64,000 nucleotides of DNA. Source: Elizabethkingia bruuniana (GTDB taxonomy: Bacteria > Bacteroidota > Bacteroidia > Flavobacteriales > Weeksellaceae). The position numbers and the translations under genes are program-made. The notes below the pieces were generated by a model that worked only from the letters and a program-made list of their open reading frames with translations, had not been told where the DNA came from and ran no database searches. Location: assembly GCF_002024805.1 (NCBI RefSeq), contig NZ_CP014337.1, forward strand, positions 496,001-560,000, read 5' to 3'. This document shows positions 1 to 9,348 of this stretch, in pieces (position 1 is the stretch's first letter; the number at the start of each line of letters is the position of its first letter).

Positions 1-2
1 TA

Positions 3-1727
3 CGCCAGAAGGTAGTAAAAGATATCTTTGAGTATCGGGCGAAAGTATCTCATGATAAAGGTATGAGTGCAGAAAAATATCTGGAACTCTATGGACCGAA
101 TGATGTCGAATTTACCCGATTGGATAAAATAAAGTTACATGCCAAAGCTTCGTGGTTTGGCGGTGGAGACTATAAGCTTATTCTTATTTTATTCAGTTTA
201 TCTGTTTTGTTATTGCTCATGTCAGCTATTAATTTTATTAACCTGAAAACCGCTCAGGCATCACAAAGGGCTAAAGAAATAGGAGTAAGGAAAGCGTTGG
301 GGAGTGGTAAATTACAGCTGATAGTTCAGTTCTTGCTGGAAACCTTTATTATTACTTTTGCTGCTTATCTGCTTTCATTGGCACTTACAGAAGCTGTATT
401 GCCCTTTTTTGGTAAGTTTCTGAATAAAGAAATTCATTTCCAAAATGATTTTTATTTATACTCGGCAATTATTGTTATTGCTATTTCTTTAATATCGGGG
501 ATTATTCCGGCTTTATACCTGTCAAACTTCAAAGCCATAGATACACTAAAAGGAAATTTTGCACGCAGTAAAAATGGTATTTGGCTCAGAAATTCAATTT
601 TAGGACTACAGTTGGTTATTTCCTCATTCTTCATTATTGGCAGCTTTATTATTGGTGATCAGGTAACTTATATGATGAATAAAGATTTAGGGTTTGATGG
701 TTCTCAGTTATATGCGATCAACTTTAATCAGGATTCTAAAAAGCCCTGGATGAAATATGAGCTTATAAAATCTGAACTGAAAAAAATAGAGGGAGTTAAA
801 AGTGTGACTTTTGGTGAAGCTGTGCCCGGTTTTAATGGACGTAATTCTTCCAATGTAGACTGGCATAATGAATCGGTTGAGGCACAACATTGTTCTTTGG
901 ATTTTGGATTTTTAGAAGCTATGAAAATAAAATTGCTGGCAGGAAGATTCTTTTCTCCAAAGCTGTCATCGGATACTATTAACTCTGCCATTGTAAACGA
1001 AGCTTTTGTACGAAAATTCGGATGGAAAAACAATGAAGCATTTAAGAATCAGGTTTCCCCGGGATTCGATACTATAAAGTATAATATTGTAGGAATAGTT
1101 AAAGACTTTAATGTGTTTAATCCTAGGGCTGAAATTGAGCCTATAATATTTTTTCATTATAAAGATACCGACTGGAAACGCTATAATCTGAATAGAGCTA
1201 TTTTAGAATTGGATCCGAATAATATGTTAGCTGCTCAGGAAAGAGTAAAAGCATATTGGGAAAAGCATATAGAACCTGGCTACCCGTTTAATGGTGAGTT
1301 TATTAATAAAAAGTTTGCAAAAACCTTTGTAAAATACCAAAAGCAACAAACACTTTTTACGATACTAAATACATTGGTTTTAATAGTAGCGCTACTGGGG
1401 CTTTTCGCTCTGTCATCTTTAATGATTGAACAAAAACTGAAGGATGTTGCTATTAAAAAAACATTGGGTGCTTCAAGCAGTGTACTCATAAAAGATCTGA
1501 CCAGAAAATTCCTTTGGATAACGCTAATAGCAGTTCTAGTCAGTATTCCGGTAAGCTATTACTTTATGAATGAATGGCTGAAAGACTTTGCTTATCGTAT
1601 AGAAATGCCATGGTGGCCATATCTTCTGAGCTTGGTGATTCTCCTGATATTGACCTTCTTTGTCGTGAGTATAAAAGCATACCGTGCCACCAAAGTAGAG
1701 CTTGTAAAGTATCTGAAATACGAATGA
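3..1727 (+). CDS. FtsX/MacB-type ABC transporter permease, paralogue 1 of 6 (5' end outside window)
   Basis: The reading frame is open to the left edge, so the first ATG at 63 is internal and roughly 230 N-terminal residues lie outside the window. What remains covers the first FtsX core (INFINLKTAQASQRAKEIGVRK, then three membrane segments), the second MacB-like periplasmic domain and the C-terminal FtsX core ending in VELVKYLKYE. By family knowledge this is the membrane subunit of an ABC transporter of the MacB/LolCE type, which moves substrates or force across the periplasm rather than importing. With paralogues 2 and 3 it forms a subgroup marked by LKTAQ in the core motif. The partner ATPase is not visible and may lie upstream. 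Confidence 0.93.
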   Translation, partial: RQKVVKDIFEYRAKVSHDKGMSAEKYLELYGPNDVEFTRLDKIKLHAKASWFGGGDYKLILILFSLSVLLLLMSAINFINLKTAQASQRAKEIGVRKALGSGKLQLIVQFLLETFIITFAAYLLSLALTEAVLPFFGKFLNKEIHFQNDFYLYSAIIVIAISLISGIIPALYLSNFKAIDTLKGNFARSKNGIWLRNSILGLQLVISSFFIIGSFIIGDQVTYMMNKDLGFDGSQLYAINFNQDSKKPWMKYELIKSELKKIEGVKSVTFGEAVPGFNGRNSSNVDWHNESVEAQHCSLDFGFLEAMKIKLLAGRFFSPKLSSDTINSAIVNEAFVRKFGWKNNEAFKNQVSPGFDTIKYNIVGIVKDFNVFNPRAEIEPIIFFHYKDTDWKRYNLNRAILELDPNNMLAAQERVKAYWEKHIEPGYPFNGEFINKKFAKTFVKYQKQQTLFTILNTLVLIVALLGLFALSSLMIEQKLKDVAIKKTLGASSSVLIKDLTRKFLWITLIAVLVSIPVSYYFMNEWLKDFAYRIEMPWWPYLLSLVILLILTFFVVSIKAYRATKVELVKYLKYE

Positions 1728-1822
1728 TGCTAACAGAGAATTTAGATTTTAGAAACTAGACATTAGAGGTTAGGAAATTAACCATTTACAATTAATCATT
1801 AACAATTAACCATTAGCTAATT
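1728..1822. repeat. AT-rich spacer repeat, copy 1 of a family between permease genes
   Basis: The spacer contains the units TTAGATTTTAGAAACTAG, CATTAGAGGTTAGGAAATTA and AACCATTTACAATTAATCA followed by TTAACAATTAACCATTAGC. The same units recur, with small changes and deletions, in the spacers at 4238-4323, 6745-6839, 9270-9348 and 11782-11852. The spacers are more similar to each other than chance allows and end directly before the conserved ATG. They probably arose by duplication of whole gene-plus-spacer units. Confidence 0.8.
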
Positions 1823-4237
1823 ATGTTACGCAACTGGATTAAAATAGCATTTAGCAATTACAAAAGAAACCTGCTTTCTACAGTAATCAATCTCTTTGGA
1901 TTGACTATAGGTCTTACCGGGTTTATGCTTATTCTGATGCACTGGCAGGATGAGAGATCCTACGAAGCCTGGAACCCCCGGAAAGAAAATGTTTATTTTC
2001 TTGAAAACGGGATGGGGAAAAACTTTGGAATATGGAGTTCTTCTACTCAGGGACAGATGCGCTATGGGAAAGAAAAAGTAAATGGAATTGAAGATTACCT
2101 CTTGATAAATCCTTTTCAAAATGCTGAGCGCGTTAGTTTTGGTTCTAAAATTTCCAATCCTGTAAAGTATACAACATCAGATAATTTTTTCAGGTTCTTT
2201 CCTTTTAAAAAGTTAGCTGGATCCTATAAAGATATTTTTAAAAACACAAATGTAGCAGCCATCTCCACTGAAACAGCTCAACAACTTTTTGGTAATAATT
2301 ATCAGGATGCAATTGGCAAAACCATAGTATCTGACCAAAGTAAATACGTGATTTCTGCGGTATATGAACTGCCAAAAGAAAATTCAGTTTTTAAGCCTGG
2401 GCTACTTGTAAGAGATGGTTTCCTTAACGGAAATGAAGACAACTGGGGCGATTATAATTACGTTGGCTTTTTTATGACAAAGCCCAATATGGACATTACG
2501 AAAGTAAATGAAGATCTTAATAAAATAGTTTGTCAGTACAAAGTTACCAGAGATATGAAGATCATGAAGAAGACACTTCAGGAGTATGAAGCTGCCATTG
2601 GTGGTAAAGCTGAGCTTTTTATCACAAGGCTGGACAAAATGAAACTGGAGGCTAAAGGCGGAGGTCTGGAAAAAGCGGATAAAAAGAATATTTATACTTT
2701 GCTGGGACTTTCTATTGTCATTGTATTGTTATCTGCTATTAATTTTATTAATCTAAAGACAGCGCAAGCTTCACAACGGGCAAAAGAAGTAGGAGTACGC
2801 CGTGTAATGGGCGGAACAACCTGGCAATTAACAGGTCAGTTTTTACTCGAGACATTACTCATATGTATGTTTGCTTATTTGTTGGCAACGGCTCTTGCTG
2901 AAATATTATTACCAGCTTATAATAAGTTTTTGGGTAAAGAAATTACATTATCTAATGCGAGTGTTTTTGTTTACTCATTTGGTATGCTTCTTATTACAAC
3001 AGTAATTTCCGGACTTATTCCAGCTGTTTATCTGGCTAATTTCAAACCTATTAATACACTTAAAGGTAATTTTTCCCGCAGTAAGCATGGTATCTGGCTT
3101 AGAAACGGAATCCTGACAATACAGCTTGTAATTTCATCCTTTTTTATTATTTCAACATTAGTTATTTATACTCAGGTTAATTATATGCTGAATAAAGATC
3201 TTGGGTTTAGTGGTGAGCAGGTCATTAATATCGATTTTCAAAAACAAGTTGACAAGCCTTATCAAAAATATGAGTTGCTCAGACAGCAGCTTCCTAAAAT
3301 AAAAGGAGTAGAGGGTGTTACTTACACCAAGCAACGTATGGGAATGGGAAGTGCCGGAAATTCTAATGTTAATTCTCTAGATAAAAGTATTTTGGCAAAT
3401 CATGGATCGATAGATCTTAACTTTTTCAAGTTCTTCAAAATCAAAATACTGGAAGGTCGGGATTTTGATCCAAAATTATCTTCAGACACGTTAACCTCTA
3501 CAATTGTGAATCAGGCTTTTATCAAGGAGATGGGCTGGACACCGAAAGAGGCTATAGGAAAAGAGGTGCGCCCGGGATTTGATAGTATAAAATATAAAAT
3601 TGTAGGTGTAGCACAAGATTATAATCAGGAAAGTGTAGCCAGCAAAATAGCGCCTGTTGTTTACTTCAACTATGGACGCAACTGGAATAAAAGTAATATT
3701 AATAATATAATGGTAAAGCTTTCCGGTAATGATATGCCTGAAACGATTAGTAATATTCAGGATTACTGGCAGAAAGAGGTAGAACCAGGATATGCATTTC
3801 GATATCAGTTCCTGAATAAACAATTCGCTAAAACATATGATAGTTATAAAAAACAAAGATTACTATTCAGTATCCTCAATGCTATGGTACTTGTTGTAGC
3901 ATTATTAGGTTTGTTTGCATTATCAAGTCTTATGATCGAACAGAAATTAAAAGACGTAGCTATCAAAAAGACATTAGGGGCATCGGATAGTGTACTGATA
4001 AAGGATCTGACAAAACGATTTCTATGGATTGCTGCACTGGCGGTATTCTTAAGTATTCCGTTGAGTTATTACTTTATGAATGAATGGTTGAAGGAATTTG
4101 CCTATCGTATAGAAATGCCTTGGTGGCCATATGTTCTGAGTCTGGTAATTCTTTTGTTACTGACTTTCCTTGTGGTAAGTATTAAAGCATATCGCGCCAC
4201 TAAAGTAGAACTGGTGAAATACCTGAAATACGAATAA
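1823..4237 (+). CDS. FtsX/MacB-type ABC transporter permease, paralogue 2 of 6
   Basis: 804 aa, full length. It starts MLRNWIKIAF with one membrane segment at about 20-40, a periplasmic MacB-PCD-like domain to about 285, and an FtsX core with three membrane segments (about 290-410). The whole unit then repeats: a membrane segment near 430, a periplasmic domain, and a C-terminal FtsX core ending KYLKYE. The duplicated 4+4 membrane architecture is usual for Bacteroidota permeases annotated as FtsX-like. The core reads KEVGVRRVMGG, departing from the KALGS form of its neighbours. The start ATG is conserved in position and context across all five complete copies. Substrate unknown. Confidence 0.93.
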   Translation: MLRNWIKIAFSNYKRNLLSTVINLFGLTIGLTGFMLILMHWQDERSYEAWNPRKENVYFLENGMGKNFGIWSSSTQGQMRYGKEKVNGIEDYLLINPFQNAERVSFGSKISNPVKYTTSDNFFRFFPFKKLAGSYKDIFKNTNVAAISTETAQQLFGNNYQDAIGKTIVSDQSKYVISAVYELPKENSVFKPGLLVRDGFLNGNEDNWGDYNYVGFFMTKPNMDITKVNEDLNKIVCQYKVTRDMKIMKKTLQEYEAAIGGKAELFITRLDKMKLEAKGGGLEKADKKNIYTLLGLSIVIVLLSAINFINLKTAQASQRAKEVGVRRVMGGTTWQLTGQFLLETLLICMFAYLLATALAEILLPAYNKFLGKEITLSNASVFVYSFGMLLITTVISGLIPAVYLANFKPINTLKGNFSRSKHGIWLRNGILTIQLVISSFFIISTLVIYTQVNYMLNKDLGFSGEQVINIDFQKQVDKPYQKYELLRQQLPKIKGVEGVTYTKQRMGMGSAGNSNVNSLDKSILANHGSIDLNFFKFFKIKILEGRDFDPKLSSDTLTSTIVNQAFIKEMGWTPKEAIGKEVRPGFDSIKYKIVGVAQDYNQESVASKIAPVVYFNYGRNWNKSNINNIMVKLSGNDMPETISNIQDYWQKEVEPGYAFRYQFLNKQFAKTYDSYKKQRLLFSILNAMVLVVALLGLFALSSLMIEQKLKDVAIKKTLGASDSVLIKDLTKRFLWIAALAVFLSIPLSYYFMNEWLKEFAYRIEMPWWPYVLSLVILLLLTFLVVSIKAYRATKVELVKYLKYE

Positions 4238-4323
4238 CGAAGTTAGAAGTTAGAAATTAGATTTTAGAAACTAGACATTAGAGGTTAGGAAATTAACCAT
4301 TTATCATTAAGCATTAACTGATT
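4238..4323. repeat. AT-rich spacer repeat, copy 2
   Basis: The spacer carries the GAAGTTAGAAGTTAGAAATTAG start, the TTTTAGAAACTAGACATTAG block, and a shortened AACCATTTATCATTAAGC block before the downstream ATG. It matches copies 1 and 3 with a partial deletion in the TTAACAATT section. Confidence 0.75.
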
Positions 4324-6744
4324 ATGTTACGCAACTGGATTAAAATAGCATTTACGAACTATAAACGAAACTGGACCTCCACAATGATTAATCTTTTGGG
4401 GTTGACTATAGGCTTTACTGTTTTTATTCTGGTATTTCTGAACTGGCAGGACGAGAAAAGCTATGAAAGCTGGGTACCTGGCAGAGAGAATATTTATCTG
4501 GTAGAAAATAATAACGCCATTTTTGGGAATATGGCAGTATCAAGCTATCCAGAGTTGTATATTTCCAAAGAAAAGTTCAGTGAGATAGAAGATTATACTA
4601 TAGCCGGGTTATGGCAGAGTAATGATAAACTTATTTATAAAGACAGGTCTGCTTATGTCAAAGAAGCCAATGCGATAGATTCTTATTTTGAATTTTTCCC
4701 TCATGAAGCAATAGCAGGAAGTTTTAAAAATGCTGTTAGTGATGAAAGTAAAATTGCTCTTTCCGAAAAAACAGCAAAAATGCTTTTTGGTGCGGGATAT
4801 AAAAACTGTATAGGAAAAATAGTAAAAAAGGACAGTGATGACAAATCATATGTAGTAACAGCTGTATACAAATATACAGATAAGAATAGTGTATTTAAAT
4901 CCGATTATATTATTAGAACGCGAGGACTTAATAATTCAACAAACTGGACTAACTACAGCTATATTGGATTCTTTAAGGTAAAACCAGGGACAGATATTAA
5001 AAACTTGGAAAGAAAGCTTACAGATCAGATGACTGTAGAGGAGAAAAAGAATTCTGAGAAATATGGAGAAGAATATAATGAGAAAGACAAAACAATAGTT
5101 TCTCTTGTTCCTTTAAATAATATGAAGCTGGATGCTAAAAGTGAAGGAATTGAAAAAGGAGATAAAAAAACAATTTTGATTTTATTAGGTCTGTCAGTTC
5201 TGATTCTAACGTTATCTGGTATTAATCTGATTAATCTGAAGACAGCCCAGGCTTCACAAAGAGCAAAAGAGATAGGAGTAAGAAAGGCCATAGGCGGATC
5301 CAGGTTCGAAGTTATCCTTCAGTTTTTGTTCGAAAATGCAATCATTTGTATTTTAGCTTATTTATTGTCTTTTGTTGTAATAGAATTTTTACTTCCTTCC
5401 TACAACAAGTTTTTAGGAAAAGAAATGAGCATGGCGAATACCAATGTTTTTGTATATTCAACTCTATTACTTATTCTGTTTATATTTTTATCAGGTATTA
5501 TACCAGCTCTGTATTTGTCGAATTTCAAACCGATTAATACACTAAAGGGAAATTTCTCGAGAAGTAAACACGGTGTATGGCTAAGAAATTCGATTCTTAC
5601 ATTACAACTGATTATCTCTTCATTCTTTATTATCTGTTCTTTTATTATTCACCATCAGGTTCAATATATGCTGAATAAGGATCTGGGATTTAACGGAAAT
5701 CAGGTGGTACAGATAGACTTTAAGAAGACCGATTACAGAGATGATTATAATTATAAAAAATACCTGAGATTAAAGTCGGAAATATCAAAAATTTCCGGAG
5801 TTCAGGATATTACCGGATCTGTCCTTTCGTTAGGTGGTGGTGTAAGAAATTCTTCATCTGTAAAAAATGCTCTGGACACTACCAAGACTATTAATAATGT
5901 AGGAAACGGTGGAGTCGATTATAACTATTTTCAGTTTTACAAAATAAAACTTGCATCCGGAAGAAATCTGGATATTCATAAAGCTTCAGATACAATCTCC
6001 GGAGTTGTGGCTAACGAAACATTTGTCAAAATAATGGGATGGAACAATCAGCAAGCATTGGGAAAAGAAATTTATCCAGGCTGGGATGGCAAGAAAAGGT
6101 ATAAAATATTGGGTGTAGTAAAGGATTTCTATGTCACGGGAGTAGACAAACCGATCACTCCAATATTATTTTATAATTACGACAGAACTTATATTAAAAA
6201 TAGTTTAACAAGTCTTCAGATCAAGCTGTCAGGAAATGATATTAACGGAACCCTAAAACGTATTGAAGAATTTTGGAATACAAAAGCAGAACCCGGATAT
6301 CCATTTGAATATACTTTTATAGACAAGGCTTTTGCCAGGACATATGCTAAATATGAAAAACAGAAACTTTTGTTTTCTATTCTTAATTCAGTGGTTTTGG
6401 TTGTGGCACTTTTAGGGCTATTCGCATTATCCAGTTTAATGATTGATCAGAAGCTGAAAGATGTAGCGATTAAAAAAACACTAGGTGCATCAGACAGCGT
6501 CCTGATAAGAGATCTTACTAAAAAATACTTATGGCTTGCAGCACTAGCGGTACTCCTAAGTATTCCGTTTAGTTATTACTTTATGAATGAATGGCTGAAA
6601 GACTTTGCTTACCGGATTGAGATGCCGTGGTGGCCTTACATTCTGAGTTTGGTAATTCTTCTTCTTCTGACATTCCTGGTGGTAAGTATTAAAGCATACC
6701 GGGCAACCAAAGTAGAATTGGTTAAATACCTGAAATATGAATGA
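4324..6744 (+). CDS. FtsX/MacB-type ABC transporter permease, paralogue 3 of 6
   Basis: 806 aa with the same duplicated MacB-PCD/FtsX architecture as its neighbours. The first periplasmic domain carries an Asp/Glu/Lys-rich stretch before NNMKLDAK, different from paralogues 4-6. The first core reads INLINLKTAQASQRAKEIGVRKAIGG, which puts it in the LKTAQ subgroup with copies 1 and 2. The C-terminal core (KDVAIKKTLGASDSVLI, IEMPWWPYILSL) is almost identical to all other copies, while the periplasmic domains diverge. It lies in the same orientation, 86 bp downstream of paralogue 2, consistent with one transcription unit. Substrate and partner ATPase are unknown. Confidence 0.93.
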   Translation: MLRNWIKIAFTNYKRNWTSTMINLLGLTIGFTVFILVFLNWQDEKSYESWVPGRENIYLVENNNAIFGNMAVSSYPELYISKEKFSEIEDYTIAGLWQSNDKLIYKDRSAYVKEANAIDSYFEFFPHEAIAGSFKNAVSDESKIALSEKTAKMLFGAGYKNCIGKIVKKDSDDKSYVVTAVYKYTDKNSVFKSDYIIRTRGLNNSTNWTNYSYIGFFKVKPGTDIKNLERKLTDQMTVEEKKNSEKYGEEYNEKDKTIVSLVPLNNMKLDAKSEGIEKGDKKTILILLGLSVLILTLSGINLINLKTAQASQRAKEIGVRKAIGGSRFEVILQFLFENAIICILAYLLSFVVIEFLLPSYNKFLGKEMSMANTNVFVYSTLLLILFIFLSGIIPALYLSNFKPINTLKGNFSRSKHGVWLRNSILTLQLIISSFFIICSFIIHHQVQYMLNKDLGFNGNQVVQIDFKKTDYRDDYNYKKYLRLKSEISKISGVQDITGSVLSLGGGVRNSSSVKNALDTTKTINNVGNGGVDYNYFQFYKIKLASGRNLDIHKASDTISGVVANETFVKIMGWNNQQALGKEIYPGWDGKKRYKILGVVKDFYVTGVDKPITPILFYNYDRTYIKNSLTSLQIKLSGNDINGTLKRIEEFWNTKAEPGYPFEYTFIDKAFARTYAKYEKQKLLFSILNSVVLVVALLGLFALSSLMIDQKLKDVAIKKTLGASDSVLIRDLTKKYLWLAALAVLLSIPFSYYFMNEWLKDFAYRIEMPWWPYILSLVILLLLTFLVVSIKAYRATKVELVKYLKYE

Positions 6745-6839
6745 TGCTAACTGAGAAGTTAGATTTTAGAAATTAGACATTAGAGGTTAGAAAATTAACC
6801 ATTTACAATTAATCATTAACAATTAACCATTAGCTGATT
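6745..6839. repeat. AT-rich spacer repeat, copy 3
   Basis: The spacer is nearly identical to the one at 1728-1822: TGATGCTAAC start, TTAGATTTTAGAAATTAG, ACATTAGAGGTTAG, then AACCATTTACAATTAATC and TTAACAATTAACCATTAGC before the start codon. Confidence 0.8.
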
Positions 6840-9269
6840 ATGTTAAAGAACTGGATTAAAATAGCATTTAGCAATTATAAAAAGAACTGGCTTACAACAC
6901 TTATCAACCTTTTAGGTTTATCTGTTGGGCTAACTGTATTTCTGTTGGTTTTTCTGAACTGGCAGGACGAAAAATCCTATGAACAATGGGTGCCGGAAGG
7001 TGATAATGTGTATTATGCCGAAAGAGTTTTTAACAATAAAGATTTTAATGCCGTATGCAGTTATCCGTTTTTGGAAGTATCCGCAAAAATGTTCCCGGAA
7101 ATTCAGGACTTTTCAGTAATCAATTACTGGAAAAATAATAAAGCCCGTCTTTTGACCGATGGTCGTTCCAGTTATAATAGCTCTGCTGAGGTATCAGAAG
7201 ATTTTTTCAAAGTTCTTCCTTTCCCTTTGGTAGCAGGTAGTTATAATAATCTTTTTGTGGATGAAAACTCAATAGCATTATCTGAAGACGTTGCAAAACA
7301 GCTTTTCGGGGATAACTACAAGGAGAGTATTGGAAAGACGGTAACAAAAGATGAAAATGGTAAAAAAGTTGTTGTTCAGGCCATTTATAAACTACCGGCA
7401 GAAAATGAGAATACTATTTTCAACCCTGGCTATGTTGTAAGAAATGCGAATATAGATGCTAATAAAAATATTTGGAGTAACAACAGTTTCTTTGGGTTTT
7501 TCCGTGTGAAGCCAGGAACAAATATTTCGGAATTGGAGAATAAACTATCCGCAATACAAACGAAACAACAAAATATTGAGCTTAAACAGTCAGGCTGGCC
7601 GGAAATGAAAAAGCCCATTGAAATACATCTGGTGAACATAAAAAAAATGAGACTGGATGCAAAAAGCGGTGGGCTTGAAGGAACAGATAAAAAATCAATT
7701 TTAATTTTATTGTCTTTGTCGGGACTTATTCTGATCCTTTCTGCCATTAATTTTATTAATCTCAATACAGCTCAGGCATCACAAAGAGCGAAAGAAGTAG
7801 GTTTGCGAAAATCTTTTGGAAGCTCCAAAAGACAATTGATTATACAGTTTTTACTGGAGACCTATATTATTTATATCACTGCGTTTTTTATATCGATGAT
7901 TCTTTTAGAATTTTTACTGCCACTATATGGTAAGTTTCTGAATAAAACAATAAGAATGGAAGATCCCATGATTTATCTGTATACAGTACTGATTATTTTT
8001 GGATTTGCATTTATTTCAGGAATTGTACCTGCTGTATATCTTTCAGGTTTTAAACCAATTCAGACGCTGAAAGGGAACTTTAGCAGAAGTAAACATGGTA
8101 TATGGTTACGCAATTCTATTCTGACGCTCCAAATTATTATTTCTTCATTTTTTATAATTTCTTCCTTCATCATTTATAAACAGGTCGATTACATGATGCA
8201 AAAAGACTTAGGCTTTTATGGTGAGCAGGTTTATCAGCTTAATTTTAATAAGATATCATGGGAAAATAATTATAATATGAAGAAGTACCAGTTGTACAGT
8301 GAGAAGATAAAACACTTCCCGGGTGTCGTTGATGTTACAGGTTCTGCTCAGACTTTAGGAAACGGAGTTAACAGTACAACAGGAATTAAATATAAAAGGG
8401 ATTCTACTAAGTCTGTAGATGCTGGTGTTGGTGCTATAGATCTGAATTTCATGAAATTTTATAAAATCAAGTTTCTTTCCGGAAGAGATTTTAATCCAAA
8501 GCTAACTGTAGATACAACAAAGGCAATTGTGGTAAATGAAGCCTTTATCAAAAAAATAGGCTGGAATAATCAGGAAGCAATTGGTAAAGAAATGACAAGC
8601 AACACTGATAGTAAGGCAAGAAATATGATTATAGTTGGGGTTGTAAAGGATATGAATTTCGATGATGTACAGTATAAAGTTGAGCCAATCATGTTTTTTA
8701 ATTATGACAGGTACTGGACCAGAAATAATTTAATCAGTTTACAAATCAAGTTAACAGGTGAAAATATCGATGAAAATATAGCCAGAATCAGAAAGTACTG
8801 GGAAACAGAGGTTGAACCAGGGTATCCGTTCCGCGGAGAATTTGTCAACAAACAATTTGCCAGAACTTTCGAAAAGTATGAGAAACAGCGGACTTTATTT
8901 TCAATTCTCAATGGCATTGTTTTGTTAGTGGCACTTTTAGGATTATTTGCGCTGTCCAGTTTAATGATAGAACAGAAACTGAAAGACGTAGCTATTAAGA
9001 AAACACTAGGGGCGTCGGACGGAATACTCATAAAAGATCTGACCAAAAAATTCCTGTGGATAACACTGATCGCAGTTTTAATCAGTATACCGATAAGCTA
9101 TTATTTTATCAACGAATGGTTGAAAAGCTTTGCTTACCGGATCGAGATGCCATGGTGGCCCTATATTTTAAGCTTAGCTATTCTTTTATTGCTGACAATT
9201 CTTGTCGTAAGTATTAAAGCCTACAGAGCAACAAAAGTAGAACTGATAAAGTACCTGAAATACGAATAA
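6840..9269 (+). CDS. FtsX/MacB-type ABC transporter permease, paralogue 4 of 6
   Basis: 809 aa, full length, starting MLKNWIKIAF. It has the duplicated permease architecture. Its first core reads INLNTAQASQRAKEVGLRKSFG and its second unit follows GFKPIQTLKGNF; these LNTAQ and KPIQT variants are shared with copies 5 and 6, so copies 4-6 form a second subgroup. The first periplasmic domain also has a longer charged segment before the first core than copies 1-3. The C-terminal core is nearly identical to the other copies. The uneven divergence (conserved cores, variable periplasmic domains) suggests the copies recognise different partners or substrates; that is inference. Confidence 0.93.
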   Translation: MLKNWIKIAFSNYKKNWLTTLINLLGLSVGLTVFLLVFLNWQDEKSYEQWVPEGDNVYYAERVFNNKDFNAVCSYPFLEVSAKMFPEIQDFSVINYWKNNKARLLTDGRSSYNSSAEVSEDFFKVLPFPLVAGSYNNLFVDENSIALSEDVAKQLFGDNYKESIGKTVTKDENGKKVVVQAIYKLPAENENTIFNPGYVVRNANIDANKNIWSNNSFFGFFRVKPGTNISELENKLSAIQTKQQNIELKQSGWPEMKKPIEIHLVNIKKMRLDAKSGGLEGTDKKSILILLSLSGLILILSAINFINLNTAQASQRAKEVGLRKSFGSSKRQLIIQFLLETYIIYITAFFISMILLEFLLPLYGKFLNKTIRMEDPMIYLYTVLIIFGFAFISGIVPAVYLSGFKPIQTLKGNFSRSKHGIWLRNSILTLQIIISSFFIISSFIIYKQVDYMMQKDLGFYGEQVYQLNFNKISWENNYNMKKYQLYSEKIKHFPGVVDVTGSAQTLGNGVNSTTGIKYKRDSTKSVDAGVGAIDLNFMKFYKIKFLSGRDFNPKLTVDTTKAIVVNEAFIKKIGWNNQEAIGKEMTSNTDSKARNMIIVGVVKDMNFDDVQYKVEPIMFFNYDRYWTRNNLISLQIKLTGENIDENIARIRKYWETEVEPGYPFRGEFVNKQFARTFEKYEKQRTLFSILNGIVLLVALLGLFALSSLMIEQKLKDVAIKKTLGASDGILIKDLTKKFLWITLIAVLISIPISYYFINEWLKSFAYRIEMPWWPYILSLAILLLLTILVVSIKAYRATKVELIKYLKYE

Positions 9270-9348
9270 CGAGGTTAGAAGCTAGAAATTAGATTTTAGA
9301 AACTAGAAAATTAACCATTAACAATTAATCATTAACAATTAGCTGATT
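9270..9348. repeat. AT-rich spacer repeat, copy 4
   Basis: A shorter version of the same spacer. The CATTAGAGGTTAGG block is missing, and the remainder reads GAGGTTAGAAGCTAGAAATT, TTTTAGAAACTAG, then AACCATTAACAATTAATC and TTAACAATTAGCTGATT. Confidence 0.75.
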